In this document: in pieces, positions 26,009 to 35,204 of the stretch
How positions within the stretch are numbered: position 1 is the stretch's first letter
Layout of the letters: the number at the start of each line of letters is the position of its first letter
The notes under the pieces: model-generated
Told to the model about the DNA's origin: nothing
Databases searched by the model: none
The model's input: the letters and a program-made list of their open reading frames with translations, nothing else
Translations under genes and position numbers: made by a program
Assembly: GCF_001758785.1 (NCBI RefSeq)
Contig: NZ_LROM01000052.1
Location: 1-48,241, forward strand
Direction: 5' to 3'
From: Duganella phyllosphaerae
Lineage (GTDB): Bacteria > Pseudomonadota > Gammaproteobacteria > Burkholderiales > Burkholderiaceae_D
Length of the DNA: 48,241 nucleotides

Positions 26009-26182
26009 GGGCAATACCTCTACTATGATGCAAGCGAAAGCGCCCCTGAAGGCAGACCGACATTCTACATGTCGAGCAAGATTGCCATAAGGATTATGGC
26101 ACAAAGTTACTATTAAGAAACACCAATTAACAGTTACATAGTACCCCACAGTTACACCATTCGACCCTGCAAGGAGAACACC
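26009..26182. promoter_or_regulatory. divergent promoter region flgA / flgB
   Basis: 174 bases, AT-rich near flgB. The 8-mer CAGTTACA occurs at 26131-26138 and 26149-26156 (18 bases apart), and again at 25984-25991 just inside flgA. A further GTTAC lies at 26106-26110. TGGCAC at 26097-26102 matches a sigma-54 -24 box, but nothing fits the -12 box at the right distance. The direct repeats are candidate activator sites. flgB has a strong AAGGAG ribosome site. Confidence 0.45.
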
Positions 26183-26545
26183 ATGGGCATCAATTTCAAC
26201 CAGGTTACCGGCGTCCACGCCGATGCGCTGCAGCTGCGAGCCGAACGCACCCGCATCCTGGCCGCCAACCTGGCCAATGAAAACACCCCGGGCTTCCAGG
26301 CGCGCGACATGGACTTCGGCGCCGCCCTGGCCAACCTGCAGGCTGAAGCCACCGGCGAACTCGGCGGCGATGACGAAGCGGCGAATATGTACCGTGTGCC
26401 GTTCCACCCCACGCGCGACGGCAACACCGTCGAACTCGGCGTTGAGCAAGCGGCGTTTTCGCAAAACGCCGCCGACTTCCAGACCAGCCTGACCTTCGTG
26501 AACATGAAGCTCAAGGGCCTGGCCAAGGCCATCGCCGGTCAATAA
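26183..26545 (+). CDS. flgB: flagellar proximal rod protein FlgB
   Basis: 120 aa. Rod protein with the axial-family motif ILAANLANENTPGFQARDMD at about residues 25-44. AAGGAG upstream of the ATG. First gene of the rod-hook operon flgBCDEFGHIJKL; flgC follows after 29 bases. Confidence 0.97.
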   Translation: MGINFNQVTGVHADALQLRAERTRILAANLANENTPGFQARDMDFGAALANLQAEATGELGGDDEAANMYRVPFHPTRDGNTVELGVEQAAFSQNAADFQTSLTFVNMKLKGLAKAIAGQ

Positions 26546-26574
26546 GACCGCACCACCAATCGCAAGGGAACGAC

Positions 26575-26994
26575 ATGTCGTTTAAAGATATTTCCGAGAT
26601 CGCCGGCTCGGCAATGGCCGCACAGAGCGTGCGTTTGAATACCATCGCCTCCAACCTGGCCAACGCCGACGCCGTGGCCGGCAACGAAGGCGAGACCTAC
26701 CGCGCCCGCAAGCCGGTGTTCGCCACCATGATGGGCGCAGACAGCAATGGCATGTCGATGGGCGGCAAGGTGCAGGTGCTCGACGTGGTCGAGTCGGCCG
26801 AACCACTGCGCAAGGTGTACGAACCAGGCCACCCGATGGCCAATGCCGACGGCATGGTGTTCTACCCAAACGTCAACGAAGTGGCGGAGATGGCCGACAT
26901 GATGTCGGCCTCGCGCGCATTCGAAACCAATGTCGAAGTCCTCGGACGTATCCGCACGATGCAGCAATCCCTCCTCAAACTTGGTGAAAGTTAA
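26575..26994 (+). CDS. flgC: flagellar proximal rod protein FlgC
   Basis: 139 aa, with the N-terminal axial motif LNTIASNLANADAVAG and the matching C-terminal helix ASRAFETNVEVLGRIRTMQQ. Normal family length. flgD starts 3 bases after its stop. Confidence 0.97.
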   Translation: MSFKDISEIAGSAMAAQSVRLNTIASNLANADAVAGNEGETYRARKPVFATMMGADSNGMSMGGKVQVLDVVESAEPLRKVYEPGHPMANADGMVFYPNVNEVAEMADMMSASRAFETNVEVLGRIRTMQQSLLKLGES

Positions 26995-26997
26995 GTC

Positions 26998-27672
26998 ATG
27001 GCAGTCAGTCTCCTCAACAACGGCACGACCACGAGTAGCACCGGCCTCAGCAACGGTGTAACGCCGAACACGGCCAGCGAAGCCTCCGACATGTTCACCA
27101 AACTGCTGGTGGCACAGATCCAGAACCAGGATCCGCTATCGCCGTCGGACCCGGCCCAGTTCGTCCAGCAATTGACGCAGCTGTCGCAGACCGAGGCGCT
27201 GCAAAAGCTCTCGACGCTGACCAGTGCCAACTCAAGCATCCTGCAAAGCATGCAGGTGCTGTCGCTGGGTGCGCAGGTCGGTTCGGACGTGATGGCGGAA
27301 ACGCGCCAGGTACGCATCGACGGCACCGCCCCGATACAGGGCCAGGTAACGCTGGAAGCAAGCAGCGCCACGACCAACCTCGTGCTCAAGGGCGACGACG
27401 GCAGCGCGTACACCATCAAGCTCGGCACCGTAGCGCCTGGCAATGTACCGTTCACCATCGACCCGGCCAAGCTGGGTTTGCCAGCAGGTACCTACAGCAT
27501 GGCGGTGGAAACCAGCACCAAGGAAAGCCCTGCGATCGATATCCAGGGCCGCCTGAACAGTGTACGCATCTCCGCTGCCGGCGGGGTGGTGCTCAACGTT
27601 GCCAACCTCGGCGAAATCGATCCGGGCGCGATCACCGCGTTCAACGGCAAGACAGCTTTAGCCATTCAATAA
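26998..27672 (+). CDS. flgD: hook scaffold (hook cap) protein FlgD
   Basis: 224 aa. The N-terminal FlgD motif is DMFTKLLVAQIQNQDPLSP, followed by AQFVQQLTQLSQTEALQKL. The C-terminal part has the FlgD Ig-like/tudor fold pattern. FlgD caps the growing hook and is displaced by FlgK. Confidence 0.95.
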   Translation: MAVSLLNNGTTTSSTGLSNGVTPNTASEASDMFTKLLVAQIQNQDPLSPSDPAQFVQQLTQLSQTEALQKLSTLTSANSSILQSMQVLSLGAQVGSDVMAETRQVRIDGTAPIQGQVTLEASSATTNLVLKGDDGSAYTIKLGTVAPGNVPFTIDPAKLGLPAGTYSMAVETSTKESPAIDIQGRLNSVRISAAGGVVLNVANLGEIDPGAITAFNGKTALAIQ

Positions 27673-27699
27673 TTCACTCTCTTTCGAAGGATCTCCATC

Positions 27700-28944
27700 A
27701 TGAGTTTCGATATCGCATTGTCTGGCATCCAGGCTATCAACGAATCCCTCAACAGCACCAGCCAGAATATTGCCAATGCCGGCACCTATGGCTACAAGGC
27801 TGAACGCGCCAACTTCTCGTCGCTGGTCTCCGGTGAAGCCCAGGTGGGCGTGACCATCGGTTCCGTGACCCAGAACATCAGCAAACCGGGCGGCATTCTC
27901 AGCACCGGCCGCTCGCTGGACGCCTCGATCAACGGCTCCGGCTTCTTCATCGCCAAGGACGCCAACACCGGCCAGACCGAGTACACCCGCGTGGGCATCT
28001 TTGACGCGTCGAAGGAAGGCTTCCTGATCGATGCCCAGGGTCGGCGCGTACAGGGCTACCCGATCGATACCGCCACCGGCACCCTCGGCGCCGTCGGCGC
28101 CCTGCCGATTCCAACCGGTGCGATTCCGGCCGTGGTGTCGGCCAAAATGAACTACATCGGCAATATGTCGGCGGACTGGGCAAAACCGCTCGGTACCTTC
28201 AACACCCCGCCGATCACGCCTGCCACTCCGCCGGAGCCGAACACCTTCAATATGTCCAAGGCTACCGTCGTCTACGACACCCTGGGCGGCAAGCACACGC
28301 TGACCCAGTATTTCGTACGCGACAATACCGATCCTAACCTGGTCAACGTCAACTACGTGCTCGACGGCGCGCTGGTGTCGGGCGCCACCACCGCGCTGAA
28401 ATTCGACCAGAATACCGGTGCAATGGCAAGCGTCAACGCAGTAGCCGACGACACCATCTCGACCATCGCCCTGAACGTCACTGCCGCCAACGGCGGCAAG
28501 CTGGGCAACATCGCCATCGACTACGCCGGTACCACCGGCTTCGCCGGCGAAGCGACCACATCGACCAACAGCGCTGACGGTTACGCGTCTGGCACCTTCA
28601 CCAGCGTGGCGCTGGGCAGCGACGGTTCGCTGATTGCCACGTACACCAACGGCCAGAAACAGACTGTCGGCCGCCTGGCGATGGCCAACTTCGCCAACGA
28701 AGGCGCCTTGACCACCGTCACGGGCACCAGCTGGGTGGAATCGGTAAGCTCGGGCCAGCCGCTGGTCAACGCTCCCGGGGTGGGCATGGCAGGCACCATC
28801 AGTGCATCGTCGCTGGAACAGTCGAACGTGGACATCACTTCCGAACTGGTCGGCCTGATGACGTCGCAGCGCAACTACCAGGCCAACTCGAAGGTCATCC
28901 AGACCGAGAGCACCATGTTGCAATCGCTGATGCAAGCGATCTAA
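27700..28944 (+). CDS. flgE: flagellar hook protein FlgE
   Basis: Hook subunit, 414 aa. N-terminal axial motif SLNSTSQNIANAGTYGYKAE; C-terminal motif SSLEQSNVDITSELVGLMTS followed by QRNYQANSKV. GAAGGA ribosome site. The length is close to enteric FlgE (about 400 aa). The ruler-controlled hook built from it is the target of FliK. Confidence 0.97.
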   Translation: MSFDIALSGIQAINESLNSTSQNIANAGTYGYKAERANFSSLVSGEAQVGVTIGSVTQNISKPGGILSTGRSLDASINGSGFFIAKDANTGQTEYTRVGIFDASKEGFLIDAQGRRVQGYPIDTATGTLGAVGALPIPTGAIPAVVSAKMNYIGNMSADWAKPLGTFNTPPITPATPPEPNTFNMSKATVVYDTLGGKHTLTQYFVRDNTDPNLVNVNYVLDGALVSGATTALKFDQNTGAMASVNAVADDTISTIALNVTAANGGKLGNIAIDYAGTTGFAGEATTSTNSADGYASGTFTSVALGSDGSLIATYTNGQKQTVGRLAMANFANEGALTTVTGTSWVESVSSGQPLVNAPGVGMAGTISASSLEQSNVDITSELVGLMTSQRNYQANSKVIQTESTMLQSLMQAI

Positions 28945-28952
28945 GGTAACGC

Positions 28953-29678
28953 ATGGATTCGCTGATCTTTACCGCCATGAGCGGGGCCGAACGGGCCCTG
29001 CGCGGCCAGCAGGTACGCGCCAACAACCTGGCCAATGCCGACACCGTGGGCTTCCGGGCCGACATGGAAATGTCCACGGCGCAAGCGGTGCAGGGCTATG
29101 GCTACGACGACCGCCACATGGCGCAATTACAGGCCAACTCGGTCAACACCCGCCAGGGCACGGTCAAGTCCACCGGCCGCGACCTCGATGTGGCGATCTC
29201 GGGCGCCGGCTACCTGACGGTGGAAGGCCCGACCGGCGAGGCCTACACCCGCGCCGGCGCCATGGTGCTCGACGAGACCGGCACGCTGCGCATCAACGGC
29301 AACGTGGTGCTGGGTGAAGGCGGCCCCATCACCCTGCCCGAGTACAGCAAGATCGACATCGGCACCGATGGCACCATTTCGATCCAGAACCCTGGCACGA
29401 CCACCATGCAGACGGTGGACAAGCTGCGCCTGGTCAAGGCCGAAGGCTCGGAACTGACCAAGAACGAAGCGGGCCTGCTGATCGCGCGCGACGGCGTGCC
29501 GCTGGCGACCGATCCGACCGTGGTGCTGCGCTCTGGCCACCTGGAGGGCAGCAACGTCTCGGCGGTGGAGGAAATGGTCGCCACCATGAGCCTGAACCGC
29601 ACCTTCGAAGTGCAAATGAAATTATTCAAGGCCACCGATACCATGGCCGAAACCGGCAATCGCCTGATCAGCGGCTAA
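28953..29678 (+). CDS. flgF: flagellar proximal rod protein FlgF
   Basis: 241 aa; N-terminal motif QQVRANNLANADTVGFRADM and C-terminal LEGSNVSAVEEMVATMSLNR. Lies 8 bases after flgE with AAGG upstream, and 27 bases before flgG, which it resembles. Confidence 0.96.
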   Translation: MDSLIFTAMSGAERALRGQQVRANNLANADTVGFRADMEMSTAQAVQGYGYDDRHMAQLQANSVNTRQGTVKSTGRDLDVAISGAGYLTVEGPTGEAYTRAGAMVLDETGTLRINGNVVLGEGGPITLPEYSKIDIGTDGTISIQNPGTTTMQTVDKLRLVKAEGSELTKNEAGLLIARDGVPLATDPTVVLRSGHLEGSNVSAVEEMVATMSLNRTFEVQMKLFKATDTMAETGNRLISG

Positions 29679-29705
29679 GCTGATCCAACCGAATAGGGAG
29701 TAACC

Positions 29706-30497
29706 ATGAATCCAGCAATGTGGATCAGCAAGACCGGCGTGCAAGCGCAGGACCAGAAACTGCAGGCGATCGCCAACAACCTGGCCAATGCCAACACCAT
29801 CGGTTTCAAGCGCGACCGCGTGGTGTTCGAAGACCTGTTCTACACCGTGGGCCAGCAGCCGGGCGCGCAAGTGGCCGACAACAACACCCTGGCGCCGTCA
29901 GGCGTGCAGCTCGGTAACGGCGTGCACATGGTCGGCACCCAGAAGGTATTTACCAACGGCAGCCTGCAAACCACCGGCCGCGAACTCGACGTGGCCGTGA
30001 TGGGCAACGGTTTCCTGTCGGTGCGCCAGCCGAGTGGCGAAACCGCCTACACCCGCGCCGGCCAGTTGCAGATCGATGCCAACGGCATCCTGGTCAACGC
30101 CCATGGCCTGCCCCTGATTCCGCAGATCACCGTGCCGGACAACGCCACCGCGCTGACCATCGGCGAAGACGGCACCGTCTCGGCCAAGATCGCCGGCACC
30201 GCCACTCCGAGCCAGCTCGGCCAGCTGACCCTGACCAGCTTCATCAACCCGACCGGCCTGATGGCCCTGGGCGAAAACCTGTACGCCGAGACTGCATCGA
30301 GCGGCACCCCGACCGAAGGCGCGCCGGGCACGGCACAGTGGGGCAAGATCAAGCAAGGCACGCTGGAAGGCTCGAACGTGCAGGTGGTGGAAGAAATGGT
30401 GGACATGATCGCCGCCCAGCGCACGTACGAAATGAACACCAAGGTGCTGTCGGCCGCCGACAATATGCTGCAATACCTGGCTTCGGCGGCACGCTGA
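29706..30497 (+). CDS. flgG: flagellar distal rod protein FlgG
   Basis: 263 aa, the usual size. N-terminal AIANNLANANTIGFKRDRVV, C-terminal LEGSNVQVVEEMVDMIAAQR then TYEMNTKVLSAADNM. AGGGAG ribosome site. The stop overlaps the flgH start (TGATG). Confidence 0.98.
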   Translation: MNPAMWISKTGVQAQDQKLQAIANNLANANTIGFKRDRVVFEDLFYTVGQQPGAQVADNNTLAPSGVQLGNGVHMVGTQKVFTNGSLQTTGRELDVAVMGNGFLSVRQPSGETAYTRAGQLQIDANGILVNAHGLPLIPQITVPDNATALTIGEDGTVSAKIAGTATPSQLGQLTLTSFINPTGLMALGENLYAETASSGTPTEGAPGTAQWGKIKQGTLEGSNVQVVEEMVDMIAAQRTYEMNTKVLSAADNMLQYLASAAR

Positions 30498-31159
30498 TGA
30501 AAACCGCACTGCCTGTGTTGCTGGTGGCCGCCCTTACCGGCTGCGCCAGCCTCGAACCGCCAGCGGTCCGCCCCGGCCCGATGGACGAGCCGCCGCCGCT
30601 GGTGCGTTCGACCATGCCGCGCGTGTCCGGCGGCGGCGTGTACAGCCCGGACATGGGCATGTCGCTGACGTCCGACAGCCGCGCCTTCCGCGTCGGTGAC
30701 GTGGTCACCGTGATGTTGCAGGAAACCACGCAGGCCAGCAAACGCGCCGGCACCAGCTATTCCAAGGAATCGTCGAACAACGTCGCTGCCCCGAGCCTGC
30801 TGGGCAAGGTGTTCCCCAAGGCCAGCATTGGCCTGGGCGCCGACAATTCGTTCACCGGCGACGCCACCAGCACCCAGCAAAACGCCCTGACCGGGGCAAT
30901 TACCGTGGTGGTGCAAGAAGTGCTGCCGACCGGGCTGCTGCGCGTGTCTGGCGAAAAAGTGTTGACCTTGAACCAGGGCGAAGAGTTCGTGCGCCTGCGC
31001 GGCTACCTGCGCGCGGCCGATATCGACGCCGAGAACCAGGTGTCGTCGCTGCGGATCGCCAATGCCCGCATCGCCTACTCGGCGCAGGGTACGCTGGCTG
31101 ATACGCAATCGGCTGGTTGGTTGTCGCGGTTCTTCAACGGTCCGTACATGCCGTTTTAA
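30497..31159 (+). CDS. flgH: flagellar L-ring lipoprotein FlgH
   Basis: Outer-membrane ring subunit, 220 aa. The start at 30497 yields a lipoprotein signal, MKTALPVLLVAALTGC, with the lipobox Cys16. The open frame continues further upstream, inside flgG, only by chance. Conserved core around FRVGDVVTVMLQETTQASKR and the C-terminal LRVSGEKVLTLNQGEEFVRL. Confidence 0.96.
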   Translation: MKTALPVLLVAALTGCASLEPPAVRPGPMDEPPPLVRSTMPRVSGGGVYSPDMGMSLTSDSRAFRVGDVVTVMLQETTQASKRAGTSYSKESSNNVAAPSLLGKVFPKASIGLGADNSFTGDATSTQQNALTGAITVVVQEVLPTGLLRVSGEKVLTLNQGEEFVRLRGYLRAADIDAENQVSSLRIANARIAYSAQGTLADTQSAGWLSRFFNGPYMPF

Positions 31160-31164
31160 ATTGG

Positions 31165-31184
31165 GTTCCCGCGTTCGCGGGAAC
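31165..31184. repeat. REP-like hairpin between flgH and flgI
   Basis: A perfect 9-bp inverted repeat GTTCCCGCG / CGCGGGAAC with a 2-base loop, in the 86-base flgH-flgI gap. It lacks a T run, so it is not an ordinary terminator. It resembles the hairpins at 40009 and 40091 and looks like a dispersed palindromic repeat that landed inside the operon. Confidence 0.7.
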
Positions 31185-31245
31185 GACGACTCTTGGCCCG
31201 GGGTTGCAATAGCTGACCGGGTGACGTCTACATTTGGTGATCTTC

Positions 31246-32358
31246 ATGAACAAGCTGTCCCGCTTCATCGCACTGCCGCTGGCCCTGTGCCTGGCCTTTG
31301 CCACCCTGCCCGCGCAGGCGGCGCAGGTGTTGCGCAACCTGGTGGCGGTCGAAGGCATCCGCGACAATCCGCTGGTAGGCTACGGCCTGGTGGTGGGCCT
31401 GAACGGCAGCGGCGACTCGACCCAGGTCAAATTCGCCAGCCAGTCGGTGATCAATATGCTCAAGCAGTTCGGCGTGAAAGTGCCGGACGGTACCGATGCC
31501 AAGTCGAAAAACGTCGCCACCGTGATGGTCTCGGCGGTGCTGCCGCCCGGCTACCGCAAGGGCCAGGCAATCGACGTGGTGGTCAGCTCGCTGGGCGACG
31601 CCAAGAGCCTGCGCGGCGGCGCCCTGCTGCTGACGCCCTTGCGTGCGGCCGACAATGAGGTCTATGCGCTGGCACAGGGCAACGTGGTGGTCGGCGGTTT
31701 CTCGGCGCAAGGCAAGAGCGGCTCGTCGGTAACGGTCAACACCCCCACCTCGGGGCGGATTCCGAATGGCGCCGCCATCGAGCGCGCGATTCCCACCGAT
31801 TTTGCCAGCACCCCGAGCGTGCGCCTGTCGCTGCGCCATCCGCATTTCCAGACCGCCATCAATATCGTCGATTCGATCAACAAGCGCTTCGGCGACATCG
31901 CCACCGCCAGCGACGCCACCTCGGTCGAGGTGCAGGCGCCGTCCAACCCCACCCAACGCATCGCCTTCATGGCCAAGCTCGAAGCGCTGTCGATCGACGT
32001 GGGCCAGGACGCGCCGAAAGTGGTGTTCAACTCGCGCACCGGCACCGTGGTGATCGCCGAAGGCTTGCGCGTACGCGCCGCCGCCGTCACCCACGGTTCG
32101 CTGAAAGTCGTGATCTCGGAAAGCACCAAGGTCAGCCAGCCGAACGCGCTAGCCGGCGGCAACACCGTGGCCACGCCGCAGTCGCAGGTGAGCGTTGACC
32201 AGGGTTCTGGCCAGATGTTCAACTGGCCGGCCGGCGCCAAGCTGCAATCGATTATCGACGTGGTCAACAGCCTGGGCGCATCGCCCGACGATATCATGGC
32301 GATCCTGCAAGCGCTGGACCAGGCCGGCGCCATCGAAGGCGAACTGGTCGTTATTTAA
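31246..32358 (+). CDS. flgI: flagellar P-ring protein FlgI
   Basis: Periplasmic ring subunit, 370 aa. The signal peptide begins [20 protein letters not shown] and is cleaved near PAQAAQV. The conserved motif [19 protein letters not shown] follows. The start is the ATG at 31246, after GGTGA, and not the in-frame GTG at 31234. Separated from flgH by the REP-like hairpin. Confidence 0.97.
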   Translation: MNKLSRFIALPLALCLAFATLPAQAAQVLRNLVAVEGIRDNPLVGYGLVVGLNGSGDSTQVKFASQSVINMLKQFGVKVPDGTDAKSKNVATVMVSAVLPPGYRKGQAIDVVVSSLGDAKSLRGGALLLTPLRAADNEVYALAQGNVVVGGFSAQGKSGSSVTVNTPTSGRIPNGAAIERAIPTDFASTPSVRLSLRHPHFQTAINIVDSINKRFGDIATASDATSVEVQAPSNPTQRIAFMAKLEALSIDVGQDAPKVVFNSRTGTVVIAEGLRVRAAAVTHGSLKVVISESTKVSQPNALAGGNTVATPQSQVSVDQGSGQMFNWPAGAKLQSIIDVVNSLGASPDDIMAILQALDQAGAIEGELVVI

Positions 32359-32366
32359 GGAAATCA

Positions 32367-32818
32367 TGAGCCTGCCCCCAACGTTCGACCCCTCGCGCCT
32401 GATACCGGGCACCCCTGGCAAGCTGGCGGACGTCCAGGTGGCGCCGGTCGCCGCCCAGGCCGGCGACACGGTCGATCCGGCGTTCCGCGCCAAGGCTACC
32501 GAGGCGGCGGTGAAATTCGAGAGTTTCTTCATTGGCCACATGTTGCACCAGATGCGCTCCGGCACCCGCGTGCTGGCCGACGAGGACAGCGCGCTGAATA
32601 ACAAGGTCAACCAGGACATGCTGGACATGGCCGACAACCTGGTAGCCGACCAGCTGGCCGGGCGCCGCGCGTTTGGCGTGGCAGACGCCATCTTGCGCCA
32701 GTTGCTGCCGCAACCAGTCCCCGCTGCAGGTGCACAGGCCGGCAAAACCGGCTCCACCAATGGCAGAATTATTTCCGAAGTGCAAAATATTTCGGAACCG
32801 CTTAATCGGTCCCGCTAG
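32367..32818 (+). CDS. flgJ: rod-cap protein FlgJ, rod-binding domain only
   Basis: 150 aa. Residues about 45-110 match the FlgJ N-terminal rod-binding domain (AAVKFESFFIGHMLHQMRSG, then QDMLDMADNLVADQLAG). The peptidoglycan-hydrolase half of enteric FlgJ is absent and is encoded separately at 24452. A short FlgJ is also known from lateral and many polar systems. Confidence 0.93.
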
Positions 32819-32907
32819 GCCGTCGCCTTCTACAAGTAACGGACCGGCGGCGCTTGCCCATTGCAAGCTGCGGTCCTTCGCGTTCACCAGGAAAGACCCT
32901 TGCACAT

Positions 32908-34278
32908 ATGACCATCACCTATAACGCACTGTCGGGCGCACTGGCAGCGCAAGCTGCCATTAACACGGTGAGCCAGAACATTGCCAACTCCAAGACGGCG
33001 GGCTATACGCGCCAGGGCGTGCTCTTACAGTCGAACGCGGCCAGCGGCGACAATTCACCTGGCAACGGTGTCATCGTGGGTTCGCTGCTGCGATTCTCAG
33101 ATTCCTACAAATCGCAGCAGATGTGGCGGTCGAATTCGGAACTGGGCAAGCTTTCCCAGGTTCAGCCTTACCTGACTCAGCTGGAAAAGGTCATGAACGA
33201 CCCCACCTCGAGCATCAGCTATGGTTTCGATAATTTCTTCAAATCGCTCAACGCGGCTGCCGTCGATCCCACCTCGACCCCGCTGCGCCAGCAAGTGATT
33301 ACGTCTGCCGACTCGATGTCCAAGCAGATCAACAGCATTTACAACCTGACCTCGACCCAGATGGTCTCGTCGCAGCAGCAAAGTTCGACCATGCTGCCCG
33401 CGCTCAACGAATCACTGGCCAGCATCGCCGCCCTCAACGCCAAGATCAGCTCCGTCGGTGCGACCGGCACCAGCACGTCGGCGCTGATCGACCAGCGCGA
33501 CCAGTTGATCGACAGCGTGGCGTCGCAAGTAAGCGTGGAAGTGGTGTACAGCGCCGACGGCAGCGCCAACCTGTCGCTCAAGACCGGCCAACCGCTCGTA
33601 GCCAGCGACATCTCCGCCAAGCTCGCGTATGAGGCGCCAGGTGGCGTACAGACGCTGACGCTGGCGTTTGCCAACACCAAGTTCAGGCTTGACGACACCA
33701 AAGTTGGCGGCAAGCTCGGCGGGCTGGCGGATTTCCGCGCCAATACCTTGAAGCCGCTGCAGGAGTCGATCGTCGACATCGCCAGCGCGTTCAGCACCAA
33801 CTTCAATAACGTGCTCAAGGGCGGCAGCAAGAGCGATGGTACCGACGGTACCGCACTGTTCGTGCTCAATGCCAGCAGCACCACCAGCCTGCTCAGTATC
33901 GACCCGGGGTTTACCACCGCCGACCTGGCGTTTGCCGCGCACGGCGAACCGGCTGGCGACAATACCAACCTGCAAGCATTGATCGGTGTTCAGACCACGG
34001 CGATCAACGTGGGTTCGCTGGGATCGGTCCTGCTGAACGACGCCGATACCCAACTCGTCGGCAAATTGGCGATCCAGAGCCAGCAGAACCAGGCGCAAAT
34101 GAAAACCGCCACCACCATCCGCCAGCAGGCCGAAGACGACTGGAAATCGACCAGTGCGGTGAACGTGGACGAGGAAGGCATCAACCTGATCGAATTCCAG
34201 AACATGTATCAGGCTAATATGAAGGTGATTTCGGTCGCGAACTCGTTGTTCGAAGCCACCTTGCAAATGTTTAATTAA
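32908..34278 (+). CDS. flgK: hook-filament junction protein FlgK (HAP1)
   Basis: 456 aa, shorter than the enteric protein (about 550), as in lateral systems. N-terminal motif TVSQNIANSKTAGYTRQGVL and C-terminal INLIEFQNMYQANMKVISVA. The ATG at 32908 starts the conserved MTITYNALSGAL; an 18-residue upstream extension is not conserved in character. Confidence 0.95.
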   Translation: MTITYNALSGALAAQAAINTVSQNIANSKTAGYTRQGVLLQSNAASGDNSPGNGVIVGSLLRFSDSYKSQQMWRSNSELGKLSQVQPYLTQLEKVMNDPTSSISYGFDNFFKSLNAAAVDPTSTPLRQQVITSADSMSKQINSIYNLTSTQMVSSQQQSSTMLPALNESLASIAALNAKISSVGATGTSTSALIDQRDQLIDSVASQVSVEVVYSADGSANLSLKTGQPLVASDISAKLAYEAPGGVQTLTLAFANTKFRLDDTKVGGKLGGLADFRANTLKPLQESIVDIASAFSTNFNNVLKGGSKSDGTDGTALFVLNASSTTSLLSIDPGFTTADLAFAAHGEPAGDNTNLQALIGVQTTAINVGSLGSVLLNDADTQLVGKLAIQSQQNQAQMKTATTIRQQAEDDWKSTSAVNVDEEGINLIEFQNMYQANMKVISVANSLFEATLQMFN

Positions 34279-34289
34279 GGGGAAGCACC

Positions 34290-35192
34290 ATGCGTATCGC
34301 CACCAGTCAATACCAGGCAACCATGTTGCGCGGCCTCGAGGAAAACCAGAGCTGGGTCTCCCGTATCAACGAACAAATGGCATCGGGCAATCGCATCATG
34401 CTGCCGTCGGACGATCCGGTCGGCGCCGTGCAAATCTCGCGCATGACGCGCGAACAGGCGCTGATCGGCCAATACCGTGACAATATTGCAGCGGTGCGTA
34501 TCCGCATGTCGTCCAACGAGTCTTACCTGTCGAGCATGACCGGCGAGATCACCCAGGTCAACGACCTGATGGTGCGTTCGGCTGACGGCAGCAATACCCC
34601 GGCCGACCTGAACGCCATGGTCACCAGCCTGACTTCGTTGCGCGACAGCCTGCTCTACACCGCCAATCAGAAAGATGCCGAAGGCCGCTACGTGTTTGCC
34701 GGCACCACGGTGCAAACCGCTCCGATCAAGCTCAATACCGTCACCGGCCAGTACGAGTACCTGGGCAACGAGAAGAAACAGGTCACCGTCGTGGGCAACG
34801 GCATCACCCAGAATACCAACGTCGATATCAAGGGCCTGGAGGACTTCCTCAACAAGCTCAGCGCCACCATTACCGTGCTGGCCAATCCAAACGTGCAACC
34901 AAACTCGACCTTAGTGCGCGATACGGTGGCTGCCACCATGGGCAGTGCCACCTCCACGCTGGAACTGGTGTCTGGTAAAATCGCCCAGCTCGGCGGCGCC
35001 CAAAACATTCTGAATACGCTGTACGATAACCACACCAACGTGGGCCTGTCGAACGATAACGCCCTGCTCAGCCTGAGCAAGCTCGATTACGCCAAGGCTG
35101 CCACCGACCTGGCAGGTTATTCGCTGGCCGTGGAGGCGTCGTACAAGGCCTACACCAAGGTCAGCGGCCTGTCGCTGTTTAACATCCTGTAA
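34290..35192 (+). CDS. flgL: hook-filament junction protein FlgL (HAP3)
   Basis: 300 aa, flagellin-like at both ends: N-terminal ISRM/VSRINEQMASGNRIMLPSDD-type segment and a C-terminal helix (AATDLAGYSLAVEASYKAYT then KVSGLSLFNIL). AAGGGG ribosome site 11 bases after flgK. Last canonical gene of the rod-hook operon. Confidence 0.95.
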   Translation: MRIATSQYQATMLRGLEENQSWVSRINEQMASGNRIMLPSDDPVGAVQISRMTREQALIGQYRDNIAAVRIRMSSNESYLSSMTGEITQVNDLMVRSADGSNTPADLNAMVTSLTSLRDSLLYTANQKDAEGRYVFAGTTVQTAPIKLNTVTGQYEYLGNEKKQVTVVGNGITQNTNVDIKGLEDFLNKLSATITVLANPNVQPNSTLVRDTVAATMGSATSTLELVSGKIAQLGGAQNILNTLYDNHTNVGLSNDNALLSLSKLDYAKAATDLAGYSLAVEASYKAYTKVSGLSLFNIL

Positions 35193-35204
35193 TCACCGGC
35201 TACC

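Noticed and set aside
26097..26115. sigma-54 promoter before flgB (TGGCAC)
   Set aside because: The -24 half fits, but no TTGC is found at the required distance.
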